Shown: positions 17,260 to 26,449, counted from the first letter of the stretch. The stretch is 46,231 bases of DNA from Oscillospiraceae bacterium (GCA_015065225.1 SVQR01000006.1:1-46231); one strand, 5' to 3'. Made by a program: numbers and translations. The notes: generated by a model from the sequence alone, not told the origin.

Positions 17260-18351
17260 ATGATAAAATTTGTCCACATCGCCGATCTTCACCTTGATTC
17301 CCCCTTTTCCGGAGCTGATCTTAACGAAAGACGCGAAAGACGTGCCGAGCTTAGAAAAGCTCTCGTGGAAACGATATCCTTCTGCACGGAAAACAAAACG
17401 GATATACTGCTTGTAGCCGGTGACCTTTTTGACGGAGAGTTCGCAGGTCGTGATACTGCGGCTTTTGTTGCCGAGTGCTTTTCACGAATACCGGATACAA
17501 GGGTATTTATAGCTCCGGGAAACCACGATCACTTCGGAGCTCATTCGCCGTACAGATACTGCGATTTCTCCCCCAATGTCCACATTTTCACCGAGGAGTC
17601 TCTCAGCTGTGTTGAGATACCGCAGCTCGGATGTGCCGTCTACGGCTACGGCTTCAATTCGGAAAAGATGTCAGCCCAACCGACTCGCGGAATACATCCC
17701 CATGATACCGACCGCATAAATATCCTTGTCGGTCACGGAGATCTGGATGTTTCCCATTCGCCCTATTACAATATAAGCAGCGAGGATCTTGCAGCAAGCG
17801 GACTTGATTATGTGGCACTGGGTCATATACACAAGCCTTCCGGACTTATACGATTCGGAGGCACCGCCTGTGCATACAGCGGATGTCTTGTGGGACGGGA
17901 CTACGGTGAAAGCGGAATGAGAGGTCTTGTAACAGGTACTGTATCAAAGACGGGAACAGAGATAGAATACGTTCCCGTAAGCCGAAGAAGCTACGAGGAG
18001 ATAACAGTTGATGTAACGGGAAAAAGTCCGTCGGAGGTTCTTTCCGAGATACAGGAAAAATGCACGGGATTCAGCGAGCTTACCGGTGTCCGTACAGTGC
18101 TTATCGGTGAAAGAGACGACTTTTTCACGCTCCCGAAATCTACAGTCGAAAAGGCACTTTCTCACATATACGCGGTGCATATATCCGACAAGACCACCGA
18201 GGTCATCGGCTATGAAAGACTTCTCTCGGAAAGCTCACTCAAGGGGCATTACGCAAGGATGCTGCGTCAGTATATAGAATCTGACAGCGAAGAAATGCGT
18301 GAAAAAGCAATGCTCGCTCTGAGATACGGTCTTGAGGCGCTGAGAAAATAA
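17260..18351 (+). CDS. SbcD/YhaO-like metallophosphoesterase (DNA repair exonuclease)
   Basis: 363-residue calcineurin-like phosphoesterase, in the group of Mre11/SbcD/YhaO nucleases that normally work with an SMC-like ATPase (SbcC/YhaN). All metal-site motifs are visible: ADLHLDSPF near the N-terminus, AGDLFDG, APGNHDH, VGHGD and LGHIHKP. The start was moved to the ATG giving MIKFVHIADLHLD, preceded by AAGGAG; the longer frame from 17200 lacks a site. The usual ATPase partner gene is not found next to it; walJ follows instead. Known families have the two subunits adjacent, so the partner may be elsewhere in the genome. Confidence 0.88.
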   Translation: MIKFVHIADLHLDSPFSGADLNERRERRAELRKALVETISFCTENKTDILLVAGDLFDGEFAGRDTAAFVAECFSRIPDTRVFIAPGNHDHFGAHSPYRYCDFSPNVHIFTEESLSCVEIPQLGCAVYGYGFNSEKMSAQPTRGIHPHDTDRINILVGHGDLDVSHSPYYNISSEDLAASGLDYVALGHIHKPSGLIRFGGTACAYSGCLVGRDYGESGMRGLVTGTVSKTGTEIEYVPVSRRSYEEITVDVTGKSPSEVLSEIQEKCTGFSELTGVRTVLIGERDDFFTLPKSTVEKALSHIYAVHISDKTTEVIGYERLLSESSLKGHYARMLRQYIESDSEEMREKAMLALRYGLEALRK

Positions 18352-18456
18352 AAAGCAAGGATCGAAAATTTACAAATAAGCCTTGAATTCGATCTGTTTT
18401 GAATATATAATATACGAATTCATACTCATGAATAACAGGAAAGGAAATAACCGCCG

Positions 18457-19221
18457 ATGATAAAATGTCTGCCGCTGTTCTCCGGCTCCACCGGCAATTC
18501 AACATATATAAGCTGCGGCGGTGAGGAATTCCTCATTGACTGCGGAGTTTCCTGCAAAGCTGTAAGTACGGCTCTTTGCAGCATCGGGACATCAATAGAG
18601 AATATACGCGGTATTTTTGTGACGCATGAGCATATCGACCACATAAAGGGTCTTGAGATAATATCAAAAAAATATCATATCCCGATATATATGAACACAA
18701 ACTCGGCGAAATACATATACTGCAGTGATGGTTTTCAATATCTTCGTTCATGTCTGAAGATAGTCGATCCGACCGAATGCATAAACACGGAAAATGCCAG
18801 ATTTGATGTATATAAAACTCCTCACGACTCCTGGGGAAGCGTATGCTACAGAGTCACCACAGATGACGATACTCTCGGATATGCCACGGATATAGGCTAC
18901 GTCACAAAGGGTATAGCATCGGCACTTCTCGGTGCGAACACGGTGGTGCTTGAATCCAATCACGATGTTGATATGCTGAAGAACGGACCTTATCCGATAT
19001 ATCTTCAGAACAGGATACTTTCAAAGAACGGACATCTTTCAAACGATGATTGTGCCAGATTTCTTCCGTATCTTGCCGAAAGCGGAACAAAGAAGATATG
19101 GCTCGCACATCTTTCAAAGGAAAACAATCTGCCTGCGGTCGCTCTGGAATGTGCTGTCAACGCACTTGAAGGACATGGAGGCGTACAGGTCGAGGTATGT
19201 AAGGAAAAAATCGGAGAATGA
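18457..19221 (+). CDS. walJ: WalJ/YycJ metallo-beta-lactamase-fold nuclease
   Basis: 254-residue metallo-beta-lactamase fold hydrolase of the YycJ/WalJ group, a 5'-3' DNA exonuclease family linked in Bacillus to replication, repair and wall homeostasis. Landmarks: N-terminal LFSGSTGNST, metal motif THEHIDHIKG, YATDIGYV, LESNHD and the C-terminal LAHLSKENNLP. In many Firmicutes it follows walRK; here no walRK is adjacent, and it stands between the SbcD-like gene and a LOG-family gene. An AAAGGAAA site lies 11-12 bases before the ATG. Identification is strong; the symbol is by family. Confidence 0.88.
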   Translation: MIKCLPLFSGSTGNSTYISCGGEEFLIDCGVSCKAVSTALCSIGTSIENIRGIFVTHEHIDHIKGLEIISKKYHIPIYMNTNSAKYIYCSDGFQYLRSCLKIVDPTECINTENARFDVYKTPHDSWGSVCYRVTTDDDTLGYATDIGYVTKGIASALLGANTVVLESNHDVDMLKNGPYPIYLQNRILSKNGHLSNDDCARFLPYLAESGTKKIWLAHLSKENNLPAVALECAVNALEGHGGVQVEVCKEKIGE

Positions 19222-19301
19222 GCATATTCCTCCGGGCAGAGAATAAAATGTGATATTTCCACAGATGATGAAAGTCTGACATACAGACTTGCGGAGGTAC
19301 T

Positions 19302-19892
19302 ATGAATATATGCGTTTACGGCGCGGCAAGCGTCTCACTACATCAAAAATACATAACCGCAACGGAAGAACTCGGTGAGCTGCTTGCGAAAAGAGGTCAC
19401 GGACTTGTATTCGGCGGCGGCAGAAACGGTCTTATGGGTGCTGCGGCAAGAGGCTTTACACGAGGCGGTGCAAAGGAAATAGTCTGTGTTGCCCCGAAAT
19501 TCTTTCAGGTAGACGGTGTACTTTACGAGCATTGCAGTGAGTACATACATCCCGACACCATGCGTGAAAGAAAGGGCATCTTAGAGGAAAGAGCCGATGC
19601 GTTCATCGCTGCTCCCGGCGGTATCGGAACATTCGATGAGCTTTTTGAGATAATAACCCTTCGTTCTCTGGGACGACATACAAAGCCCGTAGTTCTCTAC
19701 AACGCCTGCGGATTCTACACGCCCATGGCAGAGCTTATGGACAGATACGAAAAGGAAGGCTTCCTGAAGAACTTCCGAAAGCTGGTCTTTATGTCAGACT
19801 CACCAGAGGCGATCGCCGACTATCTTGAAGGCTATGTCGGTGAAAAGCTGAATGTACTTGATTTCAAGGAGCTTGACAAAGAGATAAAGTAA
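19302..19892 (+). CDS. LOG-family (TIGR00730) nucleotide phosphoribohydrolase
   Basis: 196-residue Rossmann-fold protein of the LOG/YvdD family, which hydrolyses (N6-modified) AMP to base plus ribose 5-phosphate, or acts more generally as a nucleotide 5'-monophosphate nucleosidase. The signature PGGIGTFDELFE is present, as are FGGGRNGLMGAAA and the MRERKG helix. Start has a GGAGG site 5-6 bases upstream. It is 80 bases after walJ and may share its transcript. In bacteria the physiological substrate is often unclear. Confidence 0.9.
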   Translation: MNICVYGAASVSLHQKYITATEELGELLAKRGHGLVFGGGRNGLMGAAARGFTRGGAKEIVCVAPKFFQVDGVLYEHCSEYIHPDTMRERKGILEERADAFIAAPGGIGTFDELFEIITLRSLGRHTKPVVLYNACGFYTPMAELMDRYEKEGFLKNFRKLVFMSDSPEAIADYLEGYVGEKLNVLDFKELDKEIK

Positions 19893-19969
19893 TATCCGGG
19901 ATCTGCGGAATATGCGGTATTCTGCGATACATTTGATGTTATCCGATACGATAAAGCCAATAATAAACA

Positions 19970-20006
19970 TCCCCTTATACTATGGTCATTCCACGGTATA
20001 TGGGGA
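19970..20006. repeat. CCCC-TATAC hairpin, copy 1 (upstream of mgtC-like gene)
   Basis: TCCCCTTATACTATGG faces CCACGGTATATGGGGA around a 5-base loop. It resembles two other hairpins at 21065 and 21294 and probably terminates the LOG-family transcript; a T-rich GTATTTTCATTT follows. Confidence 0.6.
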
Positions 20007-20142
20007 CATTGTATTTTCATTTGTTGAAGATGCCCGATAAAACAAGGATTTCTCCAAATCCTGTAATACTGTCAATCACAACAGTCGCAAATACGGCTTT
20101 GTTATTGTATAAATATCTAAAAAGAAAGGAGGAAAAGCCAAA

Positions 20143-20874
20143 ATGTCTTCGCTGATAGTAACAGCGGAGGAATTGCTGAACGGAATAATAATGCAGACTC
20201 CTTGGGTAGTGCGTATCATCATTGCCTGTCTTTGCGGCGGTGCAATAGGAATAGAGCGTACCATGCGCCAGAAGGATGCCGGCTTCAGAACACACTGTAT
20301 AGTTGCACTGGGTGCTGCTCTTGCGGTGGTGGTATCAAAGTACGGTTTCTTTGATGTGCTGTATGATTACCCCGGACTTAAGATACAGGCTGATGCTTCG
20401 AGAATCGCTTCCAATATTCTTACGGGTGTCGGTTTCCTCGGTGCGGGCATGATATTCGTCAAAGGTGCAAATATCAAAGGACTTACAACAGCCGCAGGTA
20501 TCTGGGCGACAGCCGCGGTAGGCATGACCATCGGAAGCGGACTTTACTTTGTCGGTATAGTTTCCACACTTCTGATAATCATACTGCAGATAGTATTCCA
20601 TACATTCCTTATAGGCTTTGACAAGGTGCTTGCAAACGATGTGCGAAACGATGTGGTGGTCTCACTTAAGAACACCCCCGAATCCGTCGCAAATTTCAAG
20701 GCACAGCTTGAAGACCACGGAATGCAGATAATGAACAGCAAGATCTCCCTCCAGTCAAAGGCAGAGCGTCTGACTCTCACCCTGACTGTGCACGGTGACA
20801 AGGACATAGACTTCCTTGAGATAGCTTCCATCGTGCAGACAAATCCCGATGTGTATTCATTCACCATCGATTAG
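20143..20874 (+). CDS. MgtC/SapB family membrane protein
   Basis: 243-residue integral membrane protein. N-terminal half has four to five hydrophobic helices and the MgtC signature: GGAIGIERTMRQKDAGFRTH, ASNILTGVGFLGAGMIF, GLTTAAGIWATAAVGM. The C-terminal part from about residue 165 is a small ACT-like cytoplasmic domain. In pathogens MgtC inhibits the F-type ATPase and supports growth in low magnesium; in commensal Clostridia the role is undefined. The AAAGGAGG site lies 7 bases before the ATG. The 250-base leader has one strong hairpin but no M-box magnesium riboswitch that I can recognise. Confidence 0.9.
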   Translation: MSSLIVTAEELLNGIIMQTPWVVRIIIACLCGGAIGIERTMRQKDAGFRTHCIVALGAALAVVVSKYGFFDVLYDYPGLKIQADASRIASNILTGVGFLGAGMIFVKGANIKGLTTAAGIWATAAVGMTIGSGLYFVGIVSTLLIIILQIVFHTFLIGFDKVLANDVRNDVVVSLKNTPESVANFKAQLEDHGMQIMNSKISLQSKAERLTLTLTVHGDKDIDFLEIASIVQTNPDVYSFTID

Positions 20875-20880
20875 TGTAAA

Positions 20881-20906
20881 TGGGGTTGTACGAGGATACA
20901 GCCCCA
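20881..20906 (+). other. GGGGTTGTA hairpin downstream of mgtC-like gene
   Basis: TGGGGTTGTA and TACAGCCCCA pair around CGAGGA just after the stop codon; no T tract follows. Confidence 0.45.
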
Positions 20907-20913
20907 CGGAAAT

Positions 20914-20975
20914 CCGCAATGGGAGAAAGTGAATATCTTTTTGTGTGTCTTTTCGCTTGCGGAAGGGCTTTTTTT
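20914..20975 (+). terminator. Probable terminator of mgtC-like gene
   Basis: CCGCAA and TTGCGG arms enclose a long loop with an inner AAAG/CTTT pairing, then AAGGGC and a T7 tract. Confidence 0.5.
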
Positions 20976-21050
20976 AATTCGGAATCAGGAATTCGGAATT
21001 ATTGGTAGCTTTCTTCGAAAGCATTTTTTGTTGTGTGTTATCTAAAATAA
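20975..21050. repeat. AATTCGGAATTC-type degenerate repeat, second copy
   Basis: Contains AATTCGGAATCAGGAATTCGGAATT, then CTTTCTTCGAAAGC and TTGTGTGTTAT, the same arrangement as 7122-7218. The rest of the gap to 21287 shows only the hairpin at 21065 and no gene. Confidence 0.45.
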
Positions 21051-21064
21051 AACGAAAATAACAG

Positions 21065-21107
21065 ATCCCCATATACTTTGGTTTTTCCTGCCTTTGTACA
21101 TGGGGAT
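21065..21107. repeat. CCCC-TATAC hairpin, copy 2
   Basis: ATCCCCATATACTTTGG faces CCTTTGTACATGGGGAT; the stem is followed by ATTTTGTT, so it can act as a terminator on the plus strand. Confidence 0.6.
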
Positions 21108-21287
21108 ATTTTGTTCTTATTATTCTGCTTTCAAATGTTGCAGGTCATACGGGGAGCGGTGCGAAAATGATCTGTCACAAATGACATCTTCTAACTCTTA
21201 TTATTTAACAAATATATTATCACTATTCCAAAACAGGACATTCATATCAAATTTCTCTCAAAAAATGACAATTATTACTTATGTGTA

Positions 21288-21334
21288 TAAAAAATCCCCT
21301 GATATAGTTTCGAAAACTCCATATACCGGGGGAT
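21288..21334 (-). terminator. CCCC-TATAC hairpin, copy 3; terminator of paralog 3
   Basis: On the minus strand ATCCCCCGGTATATGG and a TATATCAGGGGAT arm form a stem ending in a T6 tract (plus-strand A run near 21290). It lies 30 bases after the stop codon of the beta-helix gene. Confidence 0.75.
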
Positions 21335-21363
21335 ATAATCTATTTAAGTTATATGAACAGGGA

Positions 21364-22830
21364 TCAATATCCGAGCTCCTCCACAAAGATATAAGACGAG
21401 CCTGTCTCCGTATTTGTCGGAGCTACCTGCTCTGCGATATCCTCGTTATAGACAAAGTCATTGCCGCACTTCATCATGTACTTGCCGCCCTTGTTCTGGA
21501 CGAAGATATTGTCGCAGTACCGGGCCTTTGATCCGCCGTCGTTGAAGGCTATGACAAGTCTTGTCTTTGATCTGTCGAAGATATTGTCGCGGATAACGTA
21601 GTCGTTGGTATTCTTCATGACCGCACCGTGACGGATAAGTGCCGTTACCTCCTCATCGGGACGGGCATAGTGCCCGAAGCCGCCGCCCATACGCATGATA
21701 TTGCCTTCTATAATTGTATCGTTGTTGCTTCTGTTATCAAGCGGAGATTCGCCGTAGAATATCTCGATGGAATATACGCAATGCTCCATGACATTGTCGT
21801 AATATCTTACATTTCTGTTGTTGATGGGCTTTTCGCCTCTGCCGCACTGATGAGTCACAGCCGCGTCATACTGCTGCCGGAAGTAGTTGTTACAGCAGGT
21901 GAAGTCCACCGCTTCGCCGTATATCTCGACGCCGTTACCGAAGGGAGTGGGCCATGTTCGGTCACCCATGCTTTTCTTATTGGCACCGAGCTCGACCTGA
22001 ATTGATCCTCCTATCCACTTGAGCTCGCAGTTCTGAACGGTAAGTCCCTTGCTGTCACCTGAAGATGAGCCGAAGCACGTCCATGCAAGACACAGATTGT
22101 CGATGGTGGTATGGTTTCTTGCATAGATGACAGCGCCTCTTCTTGAAAGCTCTATATCCTTTGCAAGTGTCGCGGGATTGCCCTTCTTTGAGCAGATGTA
22201 TATCTTGCCTGTATCGTATCTGTCATGGAAGAAGGTCATATCATCCACAAAATCGTGGTAGTCATTGAAGACGCGTCCTGCTCTGAAGTCAAGCTGTGTG
22301 CCGTCCTCCTCATAGGATCTGTATATCTTTCTGGGAGTGAACTTGTCGTCAAAGATTATCGCGCCGATATCACAATCCTTGTTTATCTCGTAATACTCAT
22401 ACACACCGGGGACGTCCGTCTCGATCCACATATCCGGATCTGCGCTGTTGCGCAAAGATGTTGTGAGTACAGGCTTTTCTCCCTCTCCGTATGCGGAAAG
22501 TGTGATGCCTTCCTTATCCGTTTTAAGTATTCCTCTGAACAGGTCGCCTCTGCGGAAGAAGATGCCGTCGCCGCTTGTAAGGTTTTCTTCCTTGCAGGCA
22601 CGCTCGATGGTCTTCCATGCTTTTTCCGGGGACTTTCCGTCGTTTTCGTCGTTGCCGTCGTTGGAGACGTAGTAGGATGTACCTTTTATTTCGACCTCGG
22701 TCTTGGTGTTTCTTATTTCTGCGATGCGCTTTTGGGAGATGGATTCTATTTCCTTCTGAATGTCATCGGGGGACAGGGTGGCTATTCTTGACTTCAGGTC
22801 TTTTATGTATTCGAGTGCTTTTGTTCTCAT
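21364..22830 (-). CDS. Leaderless parallel beta-helix family protein (paralog 3)
   Basis: 488-residue bare-core member of the family, no signal peptide. The N-terminal helical part (ALEYIKDLKSRIATL...KRIAEIRNTKT) is followed by SYYVSNDGNDENDGKSPE, GDGIFFRRGDLFRG, TLSAYGEGEKP, NDYHDFVDDMTFFHD, WIGGSIQVE, YDAAVTHQCGRG, SIEIFYGES, GHYARPD and NNIFDRSKT. The start is the ATG with GGAGC 5 bases upstream; an in-frame ATG 33 bases earlier has no site. It departs from the others in two places: GNPATL for GNPG, and FGSSSGD where others have HG. It is the last gene of a minus-strand array of four family members. Confidence 0.8.
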   Translation of the reverse strand: MRTKALEYIKDLKSRIATLSPDDIQKEIESISQKRIAEIRNTKTEVEIKGTSYYVSNDGNDENDGKSPEKAWKTIERACKEENLTSGDGIFFRRGDLFRGILKTDKEGITLSAYGEGEKPVLTTSLRNSADPDMWIETDVPGVYEYYEINKDCDIGAIIFDDKFTPRKIYRSYEEDGTQLDFRAGRVFNDYHDFVDDMTFFHDRYDTGKIYICSKKGNPATLAKDIELSRRGAVIYARNHTTIDNLCLAWTCFGSSSGDSKGLTVQNCELKWIGGSIQVELGANKKSMGDRTWPTPFGNGVEIYGEAVDFTCCNNYFRQQYDAAVTHQCGRGEKPINNRNVRYYDNVMEHCVYSIEIFYGESPLDNRSNNDTIIEGNIMRMGGGFGHYARPDEEVTALIRHGAVMKNTNDYVIRDNIFDRSKTRLVIAFNDGGSKARYCDNIFVQNKGGKYMMKCGNDFVYNEDIAEQVAPTNTETGSSYIFVEELGY

Positions 22831-22873
22831 GTTGAGCTCCTTTTTTGGTTTCTGCCGGTTCAATTTTAGTATT

Positions 22874-23265
22874 GTTTATTTGTTATCGACTTCTACTTGC
22901 ATCTTTCGCCTTGCCGGCGGGGCATTACTTTTTTTTCAACAGCGAAAAAAAAGTAATCAAAAAAACCGCCGCTCAGGGGCGTTGCCCCTAAGTACCCCGT
23001 GGGTTGGGTGCGACTTGCGAGCGTATTCTTCTGTTGGTAGTTAGTCGATAGTGGTTACCAAGGGGGGTGTCCCCCCCTTAAACCCCTAAGTTTCGCTGCC
23101 GCAATTTTTTTGTTTGCGATAATTTGTGGCTTTTGTCGCTTTAGTGAAGTGTTTGATTTACTTGAAATTTTTTGGTGTTTGCCAAAAATTCGGAGTCGCA
23201 GTATTGCCTTCCCCCTTGGGGGAAGGTGTCACGAAGTGACGGATTAGGGAAATCACAGGAATCGC
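22874..23265 (-). repeat. Dispersed ~400-bp intergenic element, copy B (inverted)
   Basis: Reverse complement of the element at 7355-7795, with the same order of landmarks and scattered substitutions and small indels. It fills most of the gap between paralogs 3 and 4. The flank at 23310-23340 (GCTTCCAACCTGCAATTCC) also has an inverted match near 3180-3197. No gene is seen in this gap. Confidence 0.85.
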
Positions 23266-23342
23266 ATTGATTCAAATATACACAACACATCCCAAAATCC
23301 GATCACCGAAGAAAGCAAAGCTTCCAACCTGCAATTCCCGAT

Positions 23343-24809
23343 TTACGCAAAGAAGAATATACCGCCATGCTCCGTACCCGTACCTTCAAGAATAGCGGGA
23401 AGCTCATCGTTTGCGGGGTATTCCGTTCCGAGACGTGTGCAGAATCTGCCGCCCTTGTACTGAACATAGATATTATCATAATACTGTGCCTTTGATCCGC
23501 CGTCATTGTGTGCCTGGATTATCTTTTCGTCGCTTCTGTCAAAGATGTTGTTTCTGACTATATAATCCTTTGTATTCTGCATTATGAGACCGTTGCGGAT
23601 AAGTGCGGTTACGCCCGTATCCGGTCTTGCCTCATGTCCGAAGCCGCCGCCGTCACGGAGAATATTGTTCTCAACATAACAGCCGTAGTTGCTTCTGTTC
23701 TCAAGCGGAGATTCACCGTAGAATATCTCAACGGAATATACGCACTTTTCGCATACATTATTTGTGTATCTTACATTTCTGTTGTTGATAGGTTTCTCGC
23801 CCCTACCGCACTGATGCGTCATTGCCGCATCGTATACCTGCCAAAAATAGCAGTTATCAACGGTGAAGTTCACAGCCTCGCCATATATCTCTATACCGTT
23901 ACCGTAGGGTGTCTGGAAATGTCTTGAGGGAGTGTACTTTCTCGCACCCAGCATATAACAGCCGCCTATCCAGTAGAATTCGCAGTTCTGTACCGTTTCA
24001 TTGACGCCCGCGCCCGATACTCCGAAGTTTGAACAGCAAAGGCAAAGATTGTCTATCGTAACATCATGAGTACCCGCAACCCTGAACAGTGAAGAACGCT
24101 GTGTAAACTCGATATCGTCATAAACGAGACCGGGATTTCCGGCATTGCATCTGAGATACAGCTTTCCTGTAAATTCTCCGTCGCGCTCCCAGTCGTGCCA
24201 GAAGGAGAGATCCTCAATTATATCATGATATCCGCCAAACTTTCTGTTTCTTCTGCTGTCGTATGTAAGACCGTCATCCTCAAGAGCAAGGTATATCTTT
24301 CTTGCACATGTCTTGCCGCCGAAAACGATATTGCCTATGTCAAGTGCGGATACATCACCGGTATATTCCCATACACCCGCTTCATCGGTCTCCTTCCAGA
24401 GTGTCTCGTCAGCTACATTTCCGGAAAAGCTGAAGAACTTAGGCTTTTCGCCCTCTCCGTATGCGGAATAGGTAACACCGCTTGCAGCATCTATACCGCC
24501 ACGGAACAGATCACCTCTTTTATAGAACACGCCGTCGCCCTCTTTGAGAGTACCGTTCTTGCCTGCTTCCATGACTTTTTCCTGGGTCTGCCATGCGGTT
24601 TCGGGAGAAAGACCGTCATTGTCATCCTTTCCGTCATTTGCAACGTAGTAGGATGTACCGGTTATCATAACCTCGGTCTTTGTATTCTTTATCTCATCAA
24701 TTCTTTTCTTTGTGATCTCCGCTATCGCCGTTTCAACATCCTTGACAGACATACCGACGCAATCCGCGCGAAGCTTCTCGATATACTGTGACGCATTGTT
24801 TGTAGCCAT
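23343..24809 (-). CDS. Leaderless parallel beta-helix family protein (paralog 4)
   Basis: 488-residue bare-core member without signal peptide. Motifs in order: QYIEKLRADCVGM...KRIDEIKNTKT, SYYVANDGKDDNDG, GDGVFYKRGDLFRG, TYSAYGEGEKP, LDIGNIVFG, GGYHDIIEDLSFWHDW, LYLRCNAGNPG, NCEFYWIGG, YDAAMTHQCGRG, SVEIFYGES, GHEARPD, NNIFDRSDE and FCTRLG. Start chosen at the ATG with a GAGGGG site; a weaker in-frame ATG lies 15 bases upstream. It is closest to paralog 5 by motif spelling and by long near-identical DNA stretches, consistent with a recent tandem duplication. Confidence 0.8.
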   Translation of the reverse strand: MATNNASQYIEKLRADCVGMSVKDVETAIAEITKKRIDEIKNTKTEVMITGTSYYVANDGKDDNDGLSPETAWQTQEKVMEAGKNGTLKEGDGVFYKRGDLFRGGIDAASGVTYSAYGEGEKPKFFSFSGNVADETLWKETDEAGVWEYTGDVSALDIGNIVFGGKTCARKIYLALEDDGLTYDSRRNRKFGGYHDIIEDLSFWHDWERDGEFTGKLYLRCNAGNPGLVYDDIEFTQRSSLFRVAGTHDVTIDNLCLCCSNFGVSGAGVNETVQNCEFYWIGGCYMLGARKYTPSRHFQTPYGNGIEIYGEAVNFTVDNCYFWQVYDAAMTHQCGRGEKPINNRNVRYTNNVCEKCVYSVEIFYGESPLENRSNYGCYVENNILRDGGGFGHEARPDTGVTALIRNGLIMQNTKDYIVRNNIFDRSDEKIIQAHNDGGSKAQYYDNIYVQYKGGRFCTRLGTEYPANDELPAILEGTGTEHGGIFFFA

Positions 24810-24860
24810 AATTACACCCCTCATTTTATTTTTTTATTATAATTTAAATTTTAGCAATCA

Positions 24861-24973
24861 ATCCTCGCCTGCAGGCGATTCAAAAAATCCTGTTTGCAGA
24901 TAAAATTTCCTTTGAAATCAATATTTCCGAATCCTATTCCCTAGCTCCTAGTTCCTGTTCCCTAGCTCCTCAA
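24861..24973. repeat. Short reiterated CCTAGCTCC/CCTAGTTCC words and a palindrome
   Basis: The gap between paralogs 4 and 5 holds the palindrome CGCCTGCAGGCG and then reiterated CCTATTCCCTAGCTCCTAG, TTCCTGTTCCCTAGCTCCT words. The style resembles the TAAATCC array at 29909. No gene is seen. Confidence 0.5.
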
Positions 24974-26449
24974 TCAAATGATCCTTATCTGTGCACCGTG
25001 TTCCGTCGCGGTTTCCTCAAGCTCTGCCTTTACGTTTTTTGTCGCAATATAATCCTTGCCCAGCCTTGTACAGAACTTACTTCCCTTTGTCTGAACATAC
25101 AGATTATCGTAATACTGCGCCTTGGAAGCACCGTCATTTCCCGCCTGAATGAGTTTTCCTCGGCTTCTGTCAAAGATATTGTTGCGGACCACATAATCCT
25201 TGGTATTGAGTATCATCCTGCCGTTACGGATAAGCGCAGTGACACCCTTGTCGGGACGTGAATCGTGACCGAAGCCGCCGCCGAGACGAAGGATGTTGTT
25301 CTCCACGTTACATCCGTAGTTGCTTCTGTTCTCAACCGGTGATTCTCCGTAGAATATCTCAACGGAGTATACGCAGTATTCGCAGACGTTATTGATATAG
25401 TTTACGTTTCTGTTGTGAATGGGATGTGCACTGTTTCCGCACTGATGTGTCATTGCCGCATCGTAAATCTGCCAGAAATAGCAGTTATCAACGGTAAAGT
25501 TCTGCGCCTCGCCGTATATCTCTATACCGTTGCCGTAGGGAGTGGGGAATGTACGCCCGGTTGTCAGCTTTCTCGCATCATCCTGAACGTTTCCGCCTAT
25601 CCAGCTGAATTCACAGTTCTGTATCGTCTGGTTATGGCAAAGTCCCGAAACTCCAAAGCAACCGTGAGCGATATGTATATTATCTATGGTAACATCGTAT
25701 GAACCGAGATTTCTGAATACAGACTCTCTTTTTGAGAATTCGATATCGTCATAGACCTTACCGGGATTTCCCGCATCACATCTGAGATACAGCTTTCCTG
25801 TAAAGTCACCTTCTCTTTTCCAGTCGTGCCAGAAGGTGAGATCCTCCCGAAGATCGTGATAATCATTGAAAACAGGCTTATAATCCGATCCTGAGTCAAG
25901 CTGTGTGCCGTCATCCTCAAGGGATCTGTATATCTTTCTGGCGTATGTCTTTTCGTAGAATACTATACTTCCGATATCCAGATCGCATATCTCCGCGTAC
26001 TGCCACACACCCGGAACATCTGTTTCTATCCACAATGCAGGATCTGCGACATTCTTCGGGAAGCCGTACACTCTCGGCTTTTCGCCCTCACCGAAGGCGG
26101 AATAAGTAACACCGTTTGCGGTCTCGATATATCCTCTGAAAAGCTGTCCTCTTTTGAAGAATACGACATCTCCTTTCACGAGCTCTTCATTGCGCTTTGC
26201 AAGAGTAACTCTTTCCGGCGTCTGCCATGCCGTTTCCGGCGATTTACCGTCATTGTCGTCGCTGCCTTCATTTGCAACGTAGTAAGCTGTGCCCTTGACT
26301 TCCACATCCGTCTTTGTGTTTCTTATCTCGGATATCCTCTTGTCTGTAAGAGACTGTATCTCCGACATGAGCTGTTCCGTTGTAAGATCCTTGCTCTTTT
26401 CGTGTAGGGATCTTATGTATTCCTTTGAGGGGTTTATTATTTCTTTCAT
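24974..26449 (-). CDS. Leaderless parallel beta-helix family protein (paralog 5)
   Basis: 491-residue bare-core member without signal peptide. Motifs: EYIRSLHEKSKDLT...KRISEIRNTKT, AYYVANEGSDDNDGKSPE, GDVVFFKRGQLFRG, TYSAFGEGEKP, LDIGSIVF, NDYHDLREDLTFWHDW, LYLRCDAGNPG, NCEFSWIGG, YDAAMTHQCGNS, SVEIFYGES, GHDSRPDKG, NNIFDRSRG and FCTRLG. GGGAG lies 7-8 bases before the ATG. It begins 54 bases after the stop of the large SLH protein (paralog 6) with no obvious terminator, so the two are probably co-transcribed: one surface-anchored and one leaderless protein from the same message. Confidence 0.8.
   Translation of the reverse strand: MKEIINPSKEYIRSLHEKSKDLTTEQLMSEIQSLTDKRISEIRNTKTDVEVKGTAYYVANEGSDDNDGKSPETAWQTPERVTLAKRNEELVKGDVVFFKRGQLFRGYIETANGVTYSAFGEGEKPRVYGFPKNVADPALWIETDVPGVWQYAEICDLDIGSIVFYEKTYARKIYRSLEDDGTQLDSGSDYKPVFNDYHDLREDLTFWHDWKREGDFTGKLYLRCDAGNPGKVYDDIEFSKRESVFRNLGSYDVTIDNIHIAHGCFGVSGLCHNQTIQNCEFSWIGGNVQDDARKLTTGRTFPTPYGNGIEIYGEAQNFTVDNCYFWQIYDAAMTHQCGNSAHPIHNRNVNYINNVCEYCVYSVEIFYGESPVENRSNYGCNVENNILRLGGGFGHDSRPDKGVTALIRNGRMILNTKDYVVRNNIFDRSRGKLIQAGNDGASKAQYYDNLYVQTKGSKFCTRLGKDYIATKNVKAELEETATEHGAQIRII

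Noticed and set aside
19893-20142. Magnesium riboswitch (M-box) in the leader of the mgtC-like gene
   Set aside because: I find none of the conserved M-box sequence blocks; only one strong hairpin that looks like the upstream gene's terminator.
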